Assembly: GCA_964615935.1 (NCBI GenBank)
Contig: CAZTTG010000063.1
Location: 1 to 36,177, forward strand
Direction: 5' to 3'
Length of the DNA: 36,177 nucleotides
Source of the DNA: CAZTTG01 sp964615935
GTDB lineage: Bacteria; Planctomycetota; UBA1135; GCA-002686595
Below the pieces are notes generated by a model. The model was given only the letters and a program-made list of their open reading frames with translations, was not told the DNA's origin and ran no database searches. The position numbers were made by a program, and so were the translations under genes. Positions 1-7,389 of this stretch are shown piece after piece; position 1 is the stretch's first letter; every line of letters starts with the position of its first letter.

Positions 1-356
<356 letters not shown>

Positions 357-1187
357 CTACCCGACCCGCGCCTCGAAGGTCGGCAGGGCCGGCGGGATCA
401 GATCGGAGCGGCACAGATCCAGCGCCGCGGCGCGGTCGCGGAAGGCCGTCAGGGCGTCCGCGAGCTGCGGGCCGGGTTCGTACAGGCACTCCTCCCCGAA
501 GTACCGGCGGCAGGCCGTCAGCGGCAGGCCCCACCGCCGGCTCGCCTCCTCGGCCAGCGCCTCCCACCGCGTGGAGCCGGCGCGGCGGGCCTCGGCGAAG
601 GCCTCCAGCTGCCGGGGCGAGAGCTCGACGCCCGGCCGCACCATCCAGACGGCGAAGGCGAAGGGCAGGCCGGTCATCGAAGCCCAGACCTCCGATGGAT
701 TGAGGGTCTCGCGCCCGCCGGGCCCCAGGTACTCGCGCAGGGCGGCGTCGCCGATCCGCAGCCAGGCGTCTCCGCCGGCCTCGGCCGGGTCCTGGCCCGG
801 CGGGATCTCGACCCACTCGGGCGGGGGGCCGGGGTGCCGCTCGGCCATCACCACCCGGCTGAGGGCGGCCGCCGCGCGGCTGGCCGGATCGAGGACCAGG
901 CGCCGGACCTCGGCCAGGGGGCAGGACAGGAAGATCTGGACACTGGAGACGAAGCCTCGCCCCGCGACCGCGAGGTCCGCCAGATAGCGATAGCCGGGGC
1001 AGCGGAAGAGCTCGATCGAGCTGACCAGGGCCACGTCGAGCCGACCGGCGCGCAGCCCCTCCACCAGGCGCGCCGGAACGGCCTGGGTGTACTCGACGTC
1101 CGGGCGGGCCTCGAGCCCGGCATCGAGGGGGCGAGCGACGAGGTAGGGGACGCTTCCGACGCGCAGGAGCTGAGAGCTGGGAGCCAT
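357..1187 (-). CDS. mqnA: Chorismate dehydratase MqnA, menaquinone (futalosine) pathway
   Basis: This 276-aa cytosolic protein matches MqnA, which dehydrates chorismate to 3-[(1-carboxyvinyl)oxy]benzoate, the first step of the futalosine route to menaquinone. The N-terminus reads VGSVPYLVARPL, the family's substrate-pocket opening. VALVSSIEL follows near residue 52, and LPFAFAVWM appears near residue 175, again as in MqnA. The length is usual for the family, whose fold is that of periplasmic binding proteins. The ATG start has no alternative that fits better; a -10-like TAGGAT lies about 85 nt upstream and overlaps the promoter of the divergent methyltransferase gene. mqnC and mqnE lie 16-18 kb away on the same strand, so the pathway is split over two loci. 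The gene is complete, although its downstream flank is low-complexity sequence. Confidence 0.9.
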   Translation of the reverse strand: MAPSSQLLRVGSVPYLVARPLDAGLEARPDVEYTQAVPARLVEGLRAGRLDVALVSSIELFRCPGYRYLADLAVAGRGFVSSVQIFLSCPLAEVRRLVLDPASRAAAALSRVVMAERHPGPPPEWVEIPPGQDPAEAGGDAWLRIGDAALREYLGPGGRETLNPSEVWASMTGLPFAFAVWMVRPGVELSPRQLEAFAEARRAGSTRWEALAEEASRRWGLPLTACRRYFGEECLYEPGPQLADALTAFRDRAAALDLCRSDLIPPALPTFEARVG

Positions 1188-1271
1188 GCCGCTGTGAACG
1201 GGCCCGCGCCCGGAGACCGCCGACCGCCGGCGGAGAGGTCGATCGGTCGAGGAGGCACGGGGAGGCCGGCC

Positions 1272-1281
1272 ATCCTACACT
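1272..1281. promoter_or_regulatory. Overlapping divergent -10-like hexamers between mqnA and the methyltransferase gene
   Basis: On the plus strand TACACT (1276-1281) could serve the methyltransferase gene starting at 1317. On the minus strand TAGGAT (1277-1272) could serve mqnA. The two share bases, so polymerase could not occupy both at once. No convincing -35 was seen on either side; this is motif reading only. Confidence 0.35.
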
Positions 1282-1316
1282 CTGGGCCCCCCGAGACCGC
1301 CGAGGGACCTCCCCCG

Positions 1317-2234
1317 ATGTTCCCCCATCCCCCCTTCCCGGACCACGCCCTGCTCGACTCGGGCGGCGGCGAGAAGCTCGAGCGCTTCGGGGACGTGGTG
1401 CTCCGCCGGCCCGACCCGCAGGCCCTGTGGCGCCGCCGCCGTCCCGGCCGGGACTGGGAGCGGGCCGACCTGCGCTTCGAGCGCGATCCGGGCAGCGGCG
1501 GCCGACGGGGACGCTGGATCGCGGCCGCCGGCCGGCCCGATCCGGAGACCGGGGACGCCTCCTGGGCCCTCTCCTGGCGGGGGGCCCGCTTCGCGGTTCG
1601 ACCCACGCCCTTCCGGCACGTGGGCGTCTTCCCCGAGCAGGCGAGCAACTGGGCCTTCCTGATCGAGACCGCCGCACGGATGGGACCCGCCCCCCGGCTC
1701 CTCAACCTCTTCGGATACACCGGCATCGCCAGCATCCTCGGAGCCCAGGCGGGCTTCGAGGTCACCCACGTCGACGCCTCCCGCACCTCCCTGCAGTGGC
1801 TGCGCGAGAACCAGGCGGCCTCGGGGCTGGCCGCCGATCGCCTGCGCATCCTGCTCGAGGACGCGTCCGCCTTCGCTCGCCGCGAGGTGCGGCGCGGGGC
1901 GCGCTACCAGGGCATCCTGATCGATCCGCCGCACCACGGGCGGGGGCCCAAGGGAGAGCGCTGGCAGCTCGAGGAGGACCTCGCGCCCCTCGTCGAGGCC
2001 GCGGGGAGTCTCCTGGCGGAGCGCTCCTTCCTGGTGCTCTCGACCTACGCGATCGGTTTCTCCCCCCTCGGGCTGCGCAACCTCCTCTGCGAGATAGGTG
2101 GGGGGAGGGTGCAGGTCGACGAGCTGGCCCTGCCGGAAGAGGCCCGGCCGGGTTGCGCGCCGAGATTCCTGCCCGCGGGATTCTGCGGGCGCTGGACGCG
2201 CGGTCTGGATCCGGGCGAGGACGCGCGGGGGTGA
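1317..2234 (+). CDS. Class I SAM-dependent methyltransferase, RlmI/PF10672-like
   Basis: This 305-aa protein is a Rossmann-fold methyltransferase of the RlmI/RlmK-related family that modifies 23S rRNA; the substrate here is inferred. The SAM-binding motif I is LNLFGYTGIASILGAQAG (residues 129-146), followed by an acidic VDAS strand. The catalytic motif is DPPHHGRGPKGE (203-214), the DPP-x-x-GRGP form typical of PF10672. The N-terminal 100 residues hold a beta-rich segment ending FRHVGVFPEQASNW, also family-typical. The frame stays open far upstream, but similarity begins only near MFPHPPF, so the ATG at 1317 is chosen; a GAGG lies about 12 nt before it. The stop overlaps the GTG start of the pseudouridine synthase by four bases (GTGA), so the two RNA-modification genes are probably co-translated. 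Confidence 0.85.
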   Translation: MFPHPPFPDHALLDSGGGEKLERFGDVVLRRPDPQALWRRRRPGRDWERADLRFERDPGSGGRRGRWIAAAGRPDPETGDASWALSWRGARFAVRPTPFRHVGVFPEQASNWAFLIETAARMGPAPRLLNLFGYTGIASILGAQAGFEVTHVDASRTSLQWLRENQAASGLAADRLRILLEDASAFARREVRRGARYQGILIDPPHHGRGPKGERWQLEEDLAPLVEAAGSLLAERSFLVLSTYAIGFSPLGLRNLLCEIGGGRVQVDELALPEEARPGCAPRFLPAGFCGRWTRGLDPGEDARG

Positions 2235-2905
2235 GGGAGAACCTGCGAGTCCTCCACCAGGACAACCACTTGCTGGTGGTGGCCAAGCCCGCGGGCACGC
2301 CGGTGGTGCCCGACGCCAGCGGGGACGAGAGCCTGCTCGATCGCGCCCGCGAGTGGATTCGCGTCGCGCACGAGAAGCCCGGGCGGGTCTACCTGGGCGT
2401 GGTGCACCGACTCGATCGGCCCGTGTCGGGGGTGGTGTGCTTCGCGCGCACGAGCAAGGCGGCGGGCCGGCTGGCCGAGCAGTTCCGCGAGCGCGCGGTG
2501 CGCAAGCTCTACTGGGGCCTGGGGGACGGACGGCCGCCCGGGCGGGAGGGCGAGCTGGAGCAGTGGCTCGCCAAGGACCGCGAGCGCAACCGGGTGCGGC
2601 CGGTGAGCCCGGAGCAGGGGATGCTGGCGGTGACCCGCTGGAGGCTCCTGCGGCGCCGCGGGAGGGTCAGCCTGCTCGAGCTCGAGCCCCGGACGGGCCG
2701 ACCGCACCAGCTCCGGGTGGCCGCCCGGACGCTGGGCCTCCCGCTCCTGGGCGACCTGAAGTACGGCGCTCGCGAGGGCCTGCCCGACCGCAGCGTGGCC
2801 CTGCACGCGGCCGAGCTGGAGCTCGACCACCCCACCCGCGGGCAGCGGATGCGCTTCGAGTGCGAGGCGCCCGACCTCGCCTGCTGGGACATCGCCCGGG
2901 GCTGA
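2231..2905 (+). CDS. RluA-family RNA pseudouridine synthase
   Basis: This 224-aa protein converts uridine to pseudouridine in rRNA or tRNA. The catalytic motif HRLDRPVSG (residues 59-67) contains the nucleophilic aspartate D62. The substrate-binding motif is GRPHQLRVAA. The N-terminus begins at once with LHQDNHLLVVAKPAG, the standard opening of the catalytic domain, so there is no S4 RNA-binding domain; it belongs with the short RluA/TruC-like members. The GTG start overlaps the preceding TGA stop as GTGA, which decides the start against upstream options in the same open frame. The target uridine cannot be told from the sequence. Pairing with a likely rRNA methyltransferase suggests a two-gene RNA-modification operon. 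Confidence 0.9.
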   Translation: MRENLRVLHQDNHLLVVAKPAGTPVVPDASGDESLLDRAREWIRVAHEKPGRVYLGVVHRLDRPVSGVVCFARTSKAAGRLAEQFRERAVRKLYWGLGDGRPPGREGELEQWLAKDRERNRVRPVSPEQGMLAVTRWRLLRRRGRVSLLELEPRTGRPHQLRVAARTLGLPLLGDLKYGAREGLPDRSVALHAAELELDHPTRGQRMRFECEAPDLACWDIARG

Positions 2906-3246
2906 GGGCCCCACGGGGGCGGGGGGGGACCCGAAGCCGCCTGCGGGGTCTCCCGGGCGGGTGATCGGCGCCGATCCCCCCGATCGGGAATCGACGCCCA
3001 AAAGGGGCGACGGGTTCCATGGGGAACGGGAATTCACCCATGCGGACGGCATTCGGGGCCGGCTCGTTCCGACTCGCGAGAAAGTCCGATTCGTTCCCGA
3101 AAAGGGCGACCGAATTCGCGGGGGGCGCCGGCTCGGTGGGTCGTGATGGATCACCTCGGACCGGTCAAATCGTCCCACCCCCACCTTGCTCCGGATCCGG
3201 CCATCGCGATCTCGCTTCCCTAAGGTACTCACCGAGGACACCCCTG
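2906..3246. other. Intergenic region with palindromes and the leader of the next gene
   Basis: No gene is seen in these 341 bases. A weak stem (GACCC at 2928-2932 with GGGTC at 2946-2950) lies just after the pseudouridine synthase. A perfect 14-nt palindrome GATCGGCGCCGATC (2963-2976) is followed almost at once by the 10-nt palindrome CCCGATCGGG (2979-2988). The stretch 3000-3130 has less GC than its surroundings and repeats short AAAAGGGGCGAC- and AATTC-type words. The promoter-like TAAGGT of the next gene closes the region. Confidence 0.5.
3221..3237 (+). promoter_or_regulatory. -10-like TAAGGT and Shine-Dalgarno GAGG for the 3247 gene
   Basis: TAAGGT at 3221-3226 fits TANNNT, and GAGG at 3234-3237 sits 9 nt before the ATG at 3247. 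The predicted leader would be short, about 14 nt. No clear -35 was seen at the usual distance. Confidence 0.35.
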
Positions 3247-4272
3247 ATGTCGGTCTACACGAAGCTCGCCCAACGCACCCTGCCCATCGCGGCCTGCCTG
3301 GCCGTGGGCCTTCCCGTATTCGCCCAGAACGATACCGATCCCGATTTCGCTCCGCCGCCCTTCGATCCCGGCGTGTCGGTCTACCCCGATCAGCTCACTC
3401 CCGATCGCGTGGAGTCGGGCTTCTCGATCGGCAACTGGTTCCAGGACAGCCAGGGCCCGGGCCACGCGGCCGGGGTCTGGCGCGACGCCTTCGGGGTCGC
3501 CCGCTACTCCTACGAGCTGGACATGTACCCGGGGATCCTGTTCTCCGTCCAGCTCGCCGGCCAGCAGTGCGATCTCACCTACGGCGCCGTGAAAGGCGTG
3601 GTCTTCCGCTACGGGGAGCCCGCCACCAATCCTCCGGTCGATCCCTTCCCGATCGGCTGGCTGGAAGGCCAGTTCGTGAGGGCCGCCGACGGACGCGGCC
3701 ACTTCCGCGCCCACGTCTACGACCCCACGGTCACCGACCCCCTGCTCCTGGTGCCCCCGATCGGCTACGTCCGGGGCGCCTTCGGCCCGGTTCAGTCCAT
3801 GGGCGATCCCCTGGACCCGGCGTATCAGCCGATCGATCCGACCCAACCTCCGGGCGTCGATCCGGGCGTGAAATCCCCCGGTGGCAGTCCGGCCATCAAT
3901 GAAACCGACCCGGATCGCGCGCCCTCCGCCAGCGGCGCAGCGGTCAACGACACCGATCCGGACCTCGCGCCCGGCACGGGCGACCTGGTTGCCTACAACC
4001 AGCTGCCCGACCTGGTGCTCAACTTCCTGAAACAGGATGAGATCTCCGGGATGGACCCCGGAACCCAGGGTGGACTGCCCGCCTTGATCCAAGACCTCGG
4101 GCTCGGGTCCCCCATCGGCGACGATCCCATCTCCACCGATCCGAGCGGTGGTAACGACCTGACGTTCACCGCTCAGAGCGCGGGGCAGATGGGGAGTGTG
4201 GGGGCTTCCCTGACGCAGACCCCGCAGGTCGAGAAGGGTCTCTACGTCGCCGGATGGATCATCTGGGAGTGA
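3247..4272 (+). CDS. Secreted protein of unknown function with NDTDPDxAP repeats
   Basis: I do not recognise this 341-aa protein. It opens with a clear Sec signal peptide (residues 1-27, hydrophobic TLPIAACLAVGLPV, ending AFAQ-like FAQ). Mature residues 28-36 read NDTDPDFAP. The same nonamer recurs as NETDPDRAP (218-226) and NDTDPDLAP (234-242), giving three acidic N-[DE]-TDPD-x-AP copies that could bind calcium or act as linkers. Residues 55-185 look like a compact beta domain with one cysteine. The middle and C-terminal parts are Pro/Asp/Gly-rich. It is likely periplasmic, surface-bound or released; there is no lipobox or transmembrane anchor. The ATG is chosen because the signal peptide and the GAGG ribosome site fit it. 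The gene stands alone with its own promoter-like hexamer and a strong terminator. Confidence 0.75.
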   Translation: MSVYTKLAQRTLPIAACLAVGLPVFAQNDTDPDFAPPPFDPGVSVYPDQLTPDRVESGFSIGNWFQDSQGPGHAAGVWRDAFGVARYSYELDMYPGILFSVQLAGQQCDLTYGAVKGVVFRYGEPATNPPVDPFPIGWLEGQFVRAADGRGHFRAHVYDPTVTDPLLLVPPIGYVRGAFGPVQSMGDPLDPAYQPIDPTQPPGVDPGVKSPGGSPAINETDPDRAPSASGAAVNDTDPDLAPGTGDLVAYNQLPDLVLNFLKQDEISGMDPGTQGGLPALIQDLGLGSPIGDDPISTDPSGGNDLTFTAQSAGQMGSVGASLTQTPQVEKGLYVAGWIIWE

Positions 4273-4303
4273 TTCCCCGAGTCCCGGCAATCGTCATCCT
4301 CTC

Positions 4304-4336
4304 GGGGGCCGGCCGTTTTCGGCCGGCCCCCTTTGT
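4304..4336 (+). terminator. Strong intrinsic terminator after the secreted-protein gene
   Basis: A perfect 12-bp stem (4304-4315 with 4320-4331) closes on a TTTT loop and is followed by TTTGT. It lies 31 nt after the stop at 4272, between convergent genes. On the minus strand no T-run follows the stem, so it is directional for the plus strand. Confidence 0.88.
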
Positions 4337-4395
4337 GATTGGGCCAGCCGCCGCTCGCGGCCGGCCCCTTTGTCATTGGGCCGGGCGTCGCTGCG
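4321..4395. repeat. Tandem ~38-bp duplication of the terminator's 3' half, running into the peptidase gene
   Basis: Copy A (4321-4358) and copy B (4359-4395) both start GGCCGGCCCC, then T-rich TTTGT, then ATTGGGCC, then a CG-rich CGCT tail; they differ by one indel and a few substitutions. Copy B contains the last eight codons of the convergent M3 peptidase gene, including its TGA stop. The peptidase C-terminus AQRRPAQ is therefore encoded by the duplicated sequence. Confidence 0.75.
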
Positions 4396-6502
4396 CGGCG
4401 GGGGCCGAGAGGCCGCAGTGACGCAGGAGGGCCTCCGGGCTCGGTGGGCGGCCGCGCAGGGCATCGAAGACCTCCATCGGGTGGCGGCTGCCGCCCAGCG
4501 CCAGGACGGTCTCCCGGAAGCGCCGGCCCAGCTCGGCCACCGCCCGCGAGTCGTCCAGTCCGACCTCCTCGAAGGCCGCGAAGGCGTCCGCCGACAGGAC
4601 CTCGGCCCACTTGTAGGAGTAGTAGCCGGCGGCGTAGCCCCCCGAGAAGATGTGATTGAAGGCGCACAGGAAGCGATCCTCCGGCAGAGGGGGCATGACC
4701 GCGGTGGACTCGGCGATGCGCTGGCGCAGCTCGTGCGCGCTCTCCGGACCGCCGCGCCGCCAGCGGTGGTGCAGCTCGAGGTCGGTCAGGGAAAAGCCGA
4801 CCTGGCGCAGCATCTGGCCGCCGGCCTGGAAGGTGCGCGCCGCGCGGAGCTTCTCGAAGAGCTCGTCCGGGAGGCGCTCGCCGGTCTCCACGTGCCGCGT
4901 CAGGCCCAGGAGGGTCCCGCGGTGGTAGCACCAGTTCTCCATGAACTGGCTGGGCAGCTCCACCGCGTCCCACTCGATGTTGCTGATCCCCGCCGCCGGC
5001 CCGTGGTCGACGCGGGTGAGCATGTGCTGCAGGCCGTGCCCGAACTCGTGGAAGAGGGTCTCCACCTCGTGGAAGGTCATCAGCGAGGGCCGGCCGTTCA
5101 CCGGGGGCGTCCCGTTGCACACCAGGTAGGCCACCGGGAGGCGCACTGGGTGCTGCGGGTCGCCGAACAGGCGGTCGCGTCCGACAACCTCGCCCATCCA
5201 GGCGCCCCCGCGCTTCTCGGCCGGACGGCTGTAGGGGTCCAGGTAGAAGGCGGCCAGCTCGCGGCTGCCCTCCTCGCGCACGCGGAAGAAGCGGACGTCC
5301 TCGTGCCACACCGGCACCTCGCCGTCGGCGGGGACGATCTCGACCCCGAAGAGCCGGTGGGCCAGGGCGAACAAGCCCTCCAGGACCCGCGGCAGCGGGA
5401 AGTAGGGCCGCAGCTCCTCGTCGGTGTAGTCGAAGCGGCTCTCGCGCAGGCGCTCGGACCAGTAGGGCAGGTCCCAGTTCATCAGCTCGTCGGCCTCGGG
5501 GGCGCCGCTCTCGCGGCCGAAGTCGCGCAGCTCCTCGAGCTCCCGCTGGGCCGCCGGCCAGGAGGCCGCGCGCAGCTCCTCCATCAGGTCCTCGGCCGCC
5601 TCCACGCCGGGGGCCATCTTGCTGACCAGAGAGAGCTCGGCGGGGGTGGAGTACCCCAGGATCTCGGCCATCTCGCAGCGCAGCTCCAGGATGCGCTCGA
5701 TCAGGGGCGTGTTGTCGAGCTCGCCCGAGCTGGCGCGGGTCACGTGGGCTCGGTACAGCTCTTCGCGCAGCTCGCGCCGCGCGCCGTGCTGCATGAAGGG
5801 CAGGAAGCTGGGCACGTCCAGGGTGATCCGCCAGGGGCCGTCCTCGGCCGTGGCCCCCTCCTCGCCCGCCTCGCGGGCGGCCTGCGAGGCGAGCTCCCGC
5901 AGGCTCGGCGGCAGGCCCTCGACCTCGCCCTCCTCGCGCAGGGTGAGGGCGAAGCCCGCGGTCGCGTCCAGGACGTGGTTGCTGAAGGTCGTGGCCAGCT
6001 CCGCCAGCTCGAGCTGGATCGCGTTGAAGCGCTCGCGCGCCTCGCCCTCGAGCCCCACGCCGGCGAGCTCGACGTCCCGGATCATGCACTCGACGATCCG
6101 GCGCTGGACGCCGTCCAGCTCCTCCCAGCCCGCGCCATCCCTCAGCTCCACCAGCGCGCGGTGGACCGGCTCCGACTGCGCCGCCCTCATCGAGACCCGC
6201 ACGACCTCGGGCTGGATCCGCTGGTAGGCCTCGCGCAGCTCCTCGCTGTTCTTCACGCCCATCAGGTGGGCCACCATGCGCCAGGCCAGCGAGATCGGAT
6301 CCTGGATGCGCTCGAGGGGCTCGACCAGCCCCTCCCAGGTGGGCCGGGCCTCCTCCTCGACCCGCGCCAGCTCGGCCTCCAGCTGCTCCACCAGGCGGAG
6401 CATGGCGGGCTCGACGTGCTCGGGCCGGATCCGGTCGAAGCGCGGGGCGCTGGTCACCTCGAGCAGGGGGTTCTCCGGCGGGCCGGGCGGGGGCTCGTTC
6501 AT
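4373..6502 (-). CDS. prlC: M3-family zinc oligopeptidase (oligopeptidase A type)
   Basis: This 709-aa cytosolic metallopeptidase cuts short peptides and helps clear peptide and signal-peptide fragments. The thermolysin-like zinc motif HEFGH is at 485-489, and the third ligand lies in WDAVELPSQFMENW (E515), as in OpdA/PrlC. The helical N-terminal half and the FNHIFSGGYAAGYYSYKWAEVL stretch near the C-terminus also fit that family. The length is close to the usual 680 aa. The frame continues upstream, but similarity starts after MNEPPPG, and GGAG about 8 nt upstream on the minus strand supports the ATG at 6502. A -10-like TAGAAT lies at 6540-6535. The short C-terminal tail appears to be built from a duplicated terminator repeat. 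It is a single-gene unit, convergent with the secreted-protein gene. Confidence 0.95.
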   Translation of the reverse strand: MNEPPPGPPENPLLEVTSAPRFDRIRPEHVEPAMLRLVEQLEAELARVEEEARPTWEGLVEPLERIQDPISLAWRMVAHLMGVKNSEELREAYQRIQPEVVRVSMRAAQSEPVHRALVELRDGAGWEELDGVQRRIVECMIRDVELAGVGLEGEARERFNAIQLELAELATTFSNHVLDATAGFALTLREEGEVEGLPPSLRELASQAAREAGEEGATAEDGPWRITLDVPSFLPFMQHGARRELREELYRAHVTRASSGELDNTPLIERILELRCEMAEILGYSTPAELSLVSKMAPGVEAAEDLMEELRAASWPAAQRELEELRDFGRESGAPEADELMNWDLPYWSERLRESRFDYTDEELRPYFPLPRVLEGLFALAHRLFGVEIVPADGEVPVWHEDVRFFRVREEGSRELAAFYLDPYSRPAEKRGGAWMGEVVGRDRLFGDPQHPVRLPVAYLVCNGTPPVNGRPSLMTFHEVETLFHEFGHGLQHMLTRVDHGPAAGISNIEWDAVELPSQFMENWCYHRGTLLGLTRHVETGERLPDELFEKLRAARTFQAGGQMLRQVGFSLTDLELHHRWRRGGPESAHELRQRIAESTAVMPPLPEDRFLCAFNHIFSGGYAAGYYSYKWAEVLSADAFAAFEEVGLDDSRAVAELGRRFRETVLALGGSRHPMEVFDALRGRPPSPEALLRHCGLSAPAAQRRPAQ

Positions 6503-6534
6503 GTCCGTGTCTCCGGGGGGGGGAAGGGGGCCGA

Positions 6535-6540
6535 TTCTAG
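6535..6540 (-). promoter_or_regulatory. -10-like TAGAAT for the M3 peptidase gene
   Basis: On the minus strand TAGAAT sits 32 nt before the start codon, which gives a leader of roughly 25 nt containing the GGAG site. Its first four bases overlap the CTAG edge of the dispersed repeat at 6537. Confidence 0.4.
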
Positions 6541-6591
6541 CCAGGCTCCGCCTCAGACCGACCAGGCGTGCCGGAGAGTCCTCGTCGGCGC
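6537..6591 (+). repeat. Dispersed repeat, copy 1
   Basis: These 55 bases match 36123-36177 at 51 positions; the differences fall at alignment positions 6, 12, 31 and 42, three of them transitions. Both copies begin at CTAG followed by a small AGGC/GCCT stem, and the flanking sequences to the left are unrelated. It is noncoding in both places. No transposase is seen nearby. Confidence 0.85.
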
Positions 6592-6860
6592 GCCCGTTCC
6601 GCAGGCGGCGCCTCCGCCCGGGGATGGACGAGCCCGGGGGGCCGGGGCAGGCCGGTGATCGCGCCGCGCGCTCCTGCGCGCGGCTGCGCCACATGCTCGC
6701 TGCGCTCGCCCCCCGACCGCAGGCCGTCCGGGTTCCGGGACGGAAGAGGCGGGCCTCCGCCTCCGGCCGTACCCGACCCCCGGGAACCGTGGTAGAGTCG
6801 GCGGGTCCGGGATCGGGACGCTCGACCCCGCCGGCATCCCAGGCATCCACCGAGCGCATC

Positions 6861-7271
6861 ATGGGTACCAATCTCTACGTGGGCAACCTGCCCAACGAAG
6901 CGTCCAAGTCGAAGCTGCGAGACCTCTTCGGCGCGGACGGCCGCACCGTCACCCGGGTCGACATCGTGACCGACAAGGAGGGCCGACCCCGGGGCTTCGC
7001 CTTCGTGGAGCTCTCCACCGAGGAGGAGGCCGAGAAGGCCCGGGAGGCCCTCGACGGGTACAAGCTCGGGGGCCAGGCCATCGTGGTCAACGAGGCGCGG
7101 GCCGCCTCCGAGGGGGGTGGCGGGAAGGGCCGGGACGCCGCCGGCGGTCGCAAGGACCGCGGTCAAACCGGGCCGCCGGGCAAGGGCCTCGCCAGCGGGG
7201 AACGCAAGGGCAAGGGCTTCACCGGCGCCGGCGGCCGGCGCGGCGGGGGCTCGAGCGGCGGGCGTCGCTGA
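6861..7271 (+). CDS. Small RRM-type RNA-binding protein with Gly/Arg/Lys-rich tail
   Basis: This 136-aa protein has one RNA-recognition motif (about residues 3-80). RNP2 is LYVGNL (5-10) and RNP1 is RGFAFVEL (44-51), with the aromatic residues that stack on RNA bases. The ELSTEEEAEKAREAL helix and the IVVNEAR strand complete the fold. Residues 83-136 are a basic, disordered Gly/Lys/Arg tail (KGRDAAGGRKDRG, GGRRGGGSSGGRR), like eukaryotic RGG proteins and cyanobacterial cold-induced Rbp proteins. It probably binds RNA without strong specificity. The ATG fits the RRM start exactly; an open frame continues upstream through noncoding sequence and is rejected. A TAGAGT hexamer at 6793 would give a ~56-nt leader, which in this family can carry cold regulation, though nothing here proves that. 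Confidence 0.9.
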   Translation: MGTNLYVGNLPNEASKSKLRDLFGADGRTVTRVDIVTDKEGRPRGFAFVELSTEEEAEKAREALDGYKLGGQAIVVNEARAASEGGGGKGRDAAGGRKDRGQTGPPGKGLASGERKGKGFTGAGGRRGGGSSGGRR

Positions 7272-7377
7272 AGCGGTCCGCGGCGCTCACGCGTCGCGGT
7301 GTGTTGAGGCGAGGTAAGGGCGAGGGTACGCCCATTGCGATTTCCCCGCCTCCGGCGCCGGATTCCGGCCGCCCGCC

Positions 7378-7383
7378 TAGGAT
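7378..7383 (+). promoter_or_regulatory. -10-like TAGGAT placed for a leaderless transcript
   Basis: TAGGAT ends 6 nt before the ATG at 7390, so transcription would start at about the A of the start codon. No Shine-Dalgarno sequence precedes the gene, which agrees with leaderless initiation. Confidence 0.4.
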
Positions 7384-7389
7384 TGCGGG

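Larger units (their letters stand above)
6503..6860. other. Intergenic region holding the peptidase promoter, a dispersed repeat and hairpins
   Basis: No gene is seen in these 358 bases. From left to right it holds the peptidase leader with its ribosome site, the minus-strand TAGAAT hexamer, a 55-bp repeat found again at 36123, and an 8-bp GCCGCGCG/CGCGCGGC stem (6663-6670 with 6677-6684, 6-nt loop). A further CCGTCC/GGACGG inverted repeat lies near 6727. The plus-strand TAGAGT (6793-6798) may be the -10 of the RRM gene. The repeated element may extend beyond 6591, since the second copy is cut by the window end. Confidence 0.6.

Noticed and set aside
4370..6658. Long plus-strand open frame opposite the M3 peptidase
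   Set aside because: It is Gln/Leu/His/Val-rich with no recognisable motif and is the exact antisense of a well-supported gene; in very GC-rich DNA such frames stay open by chance.
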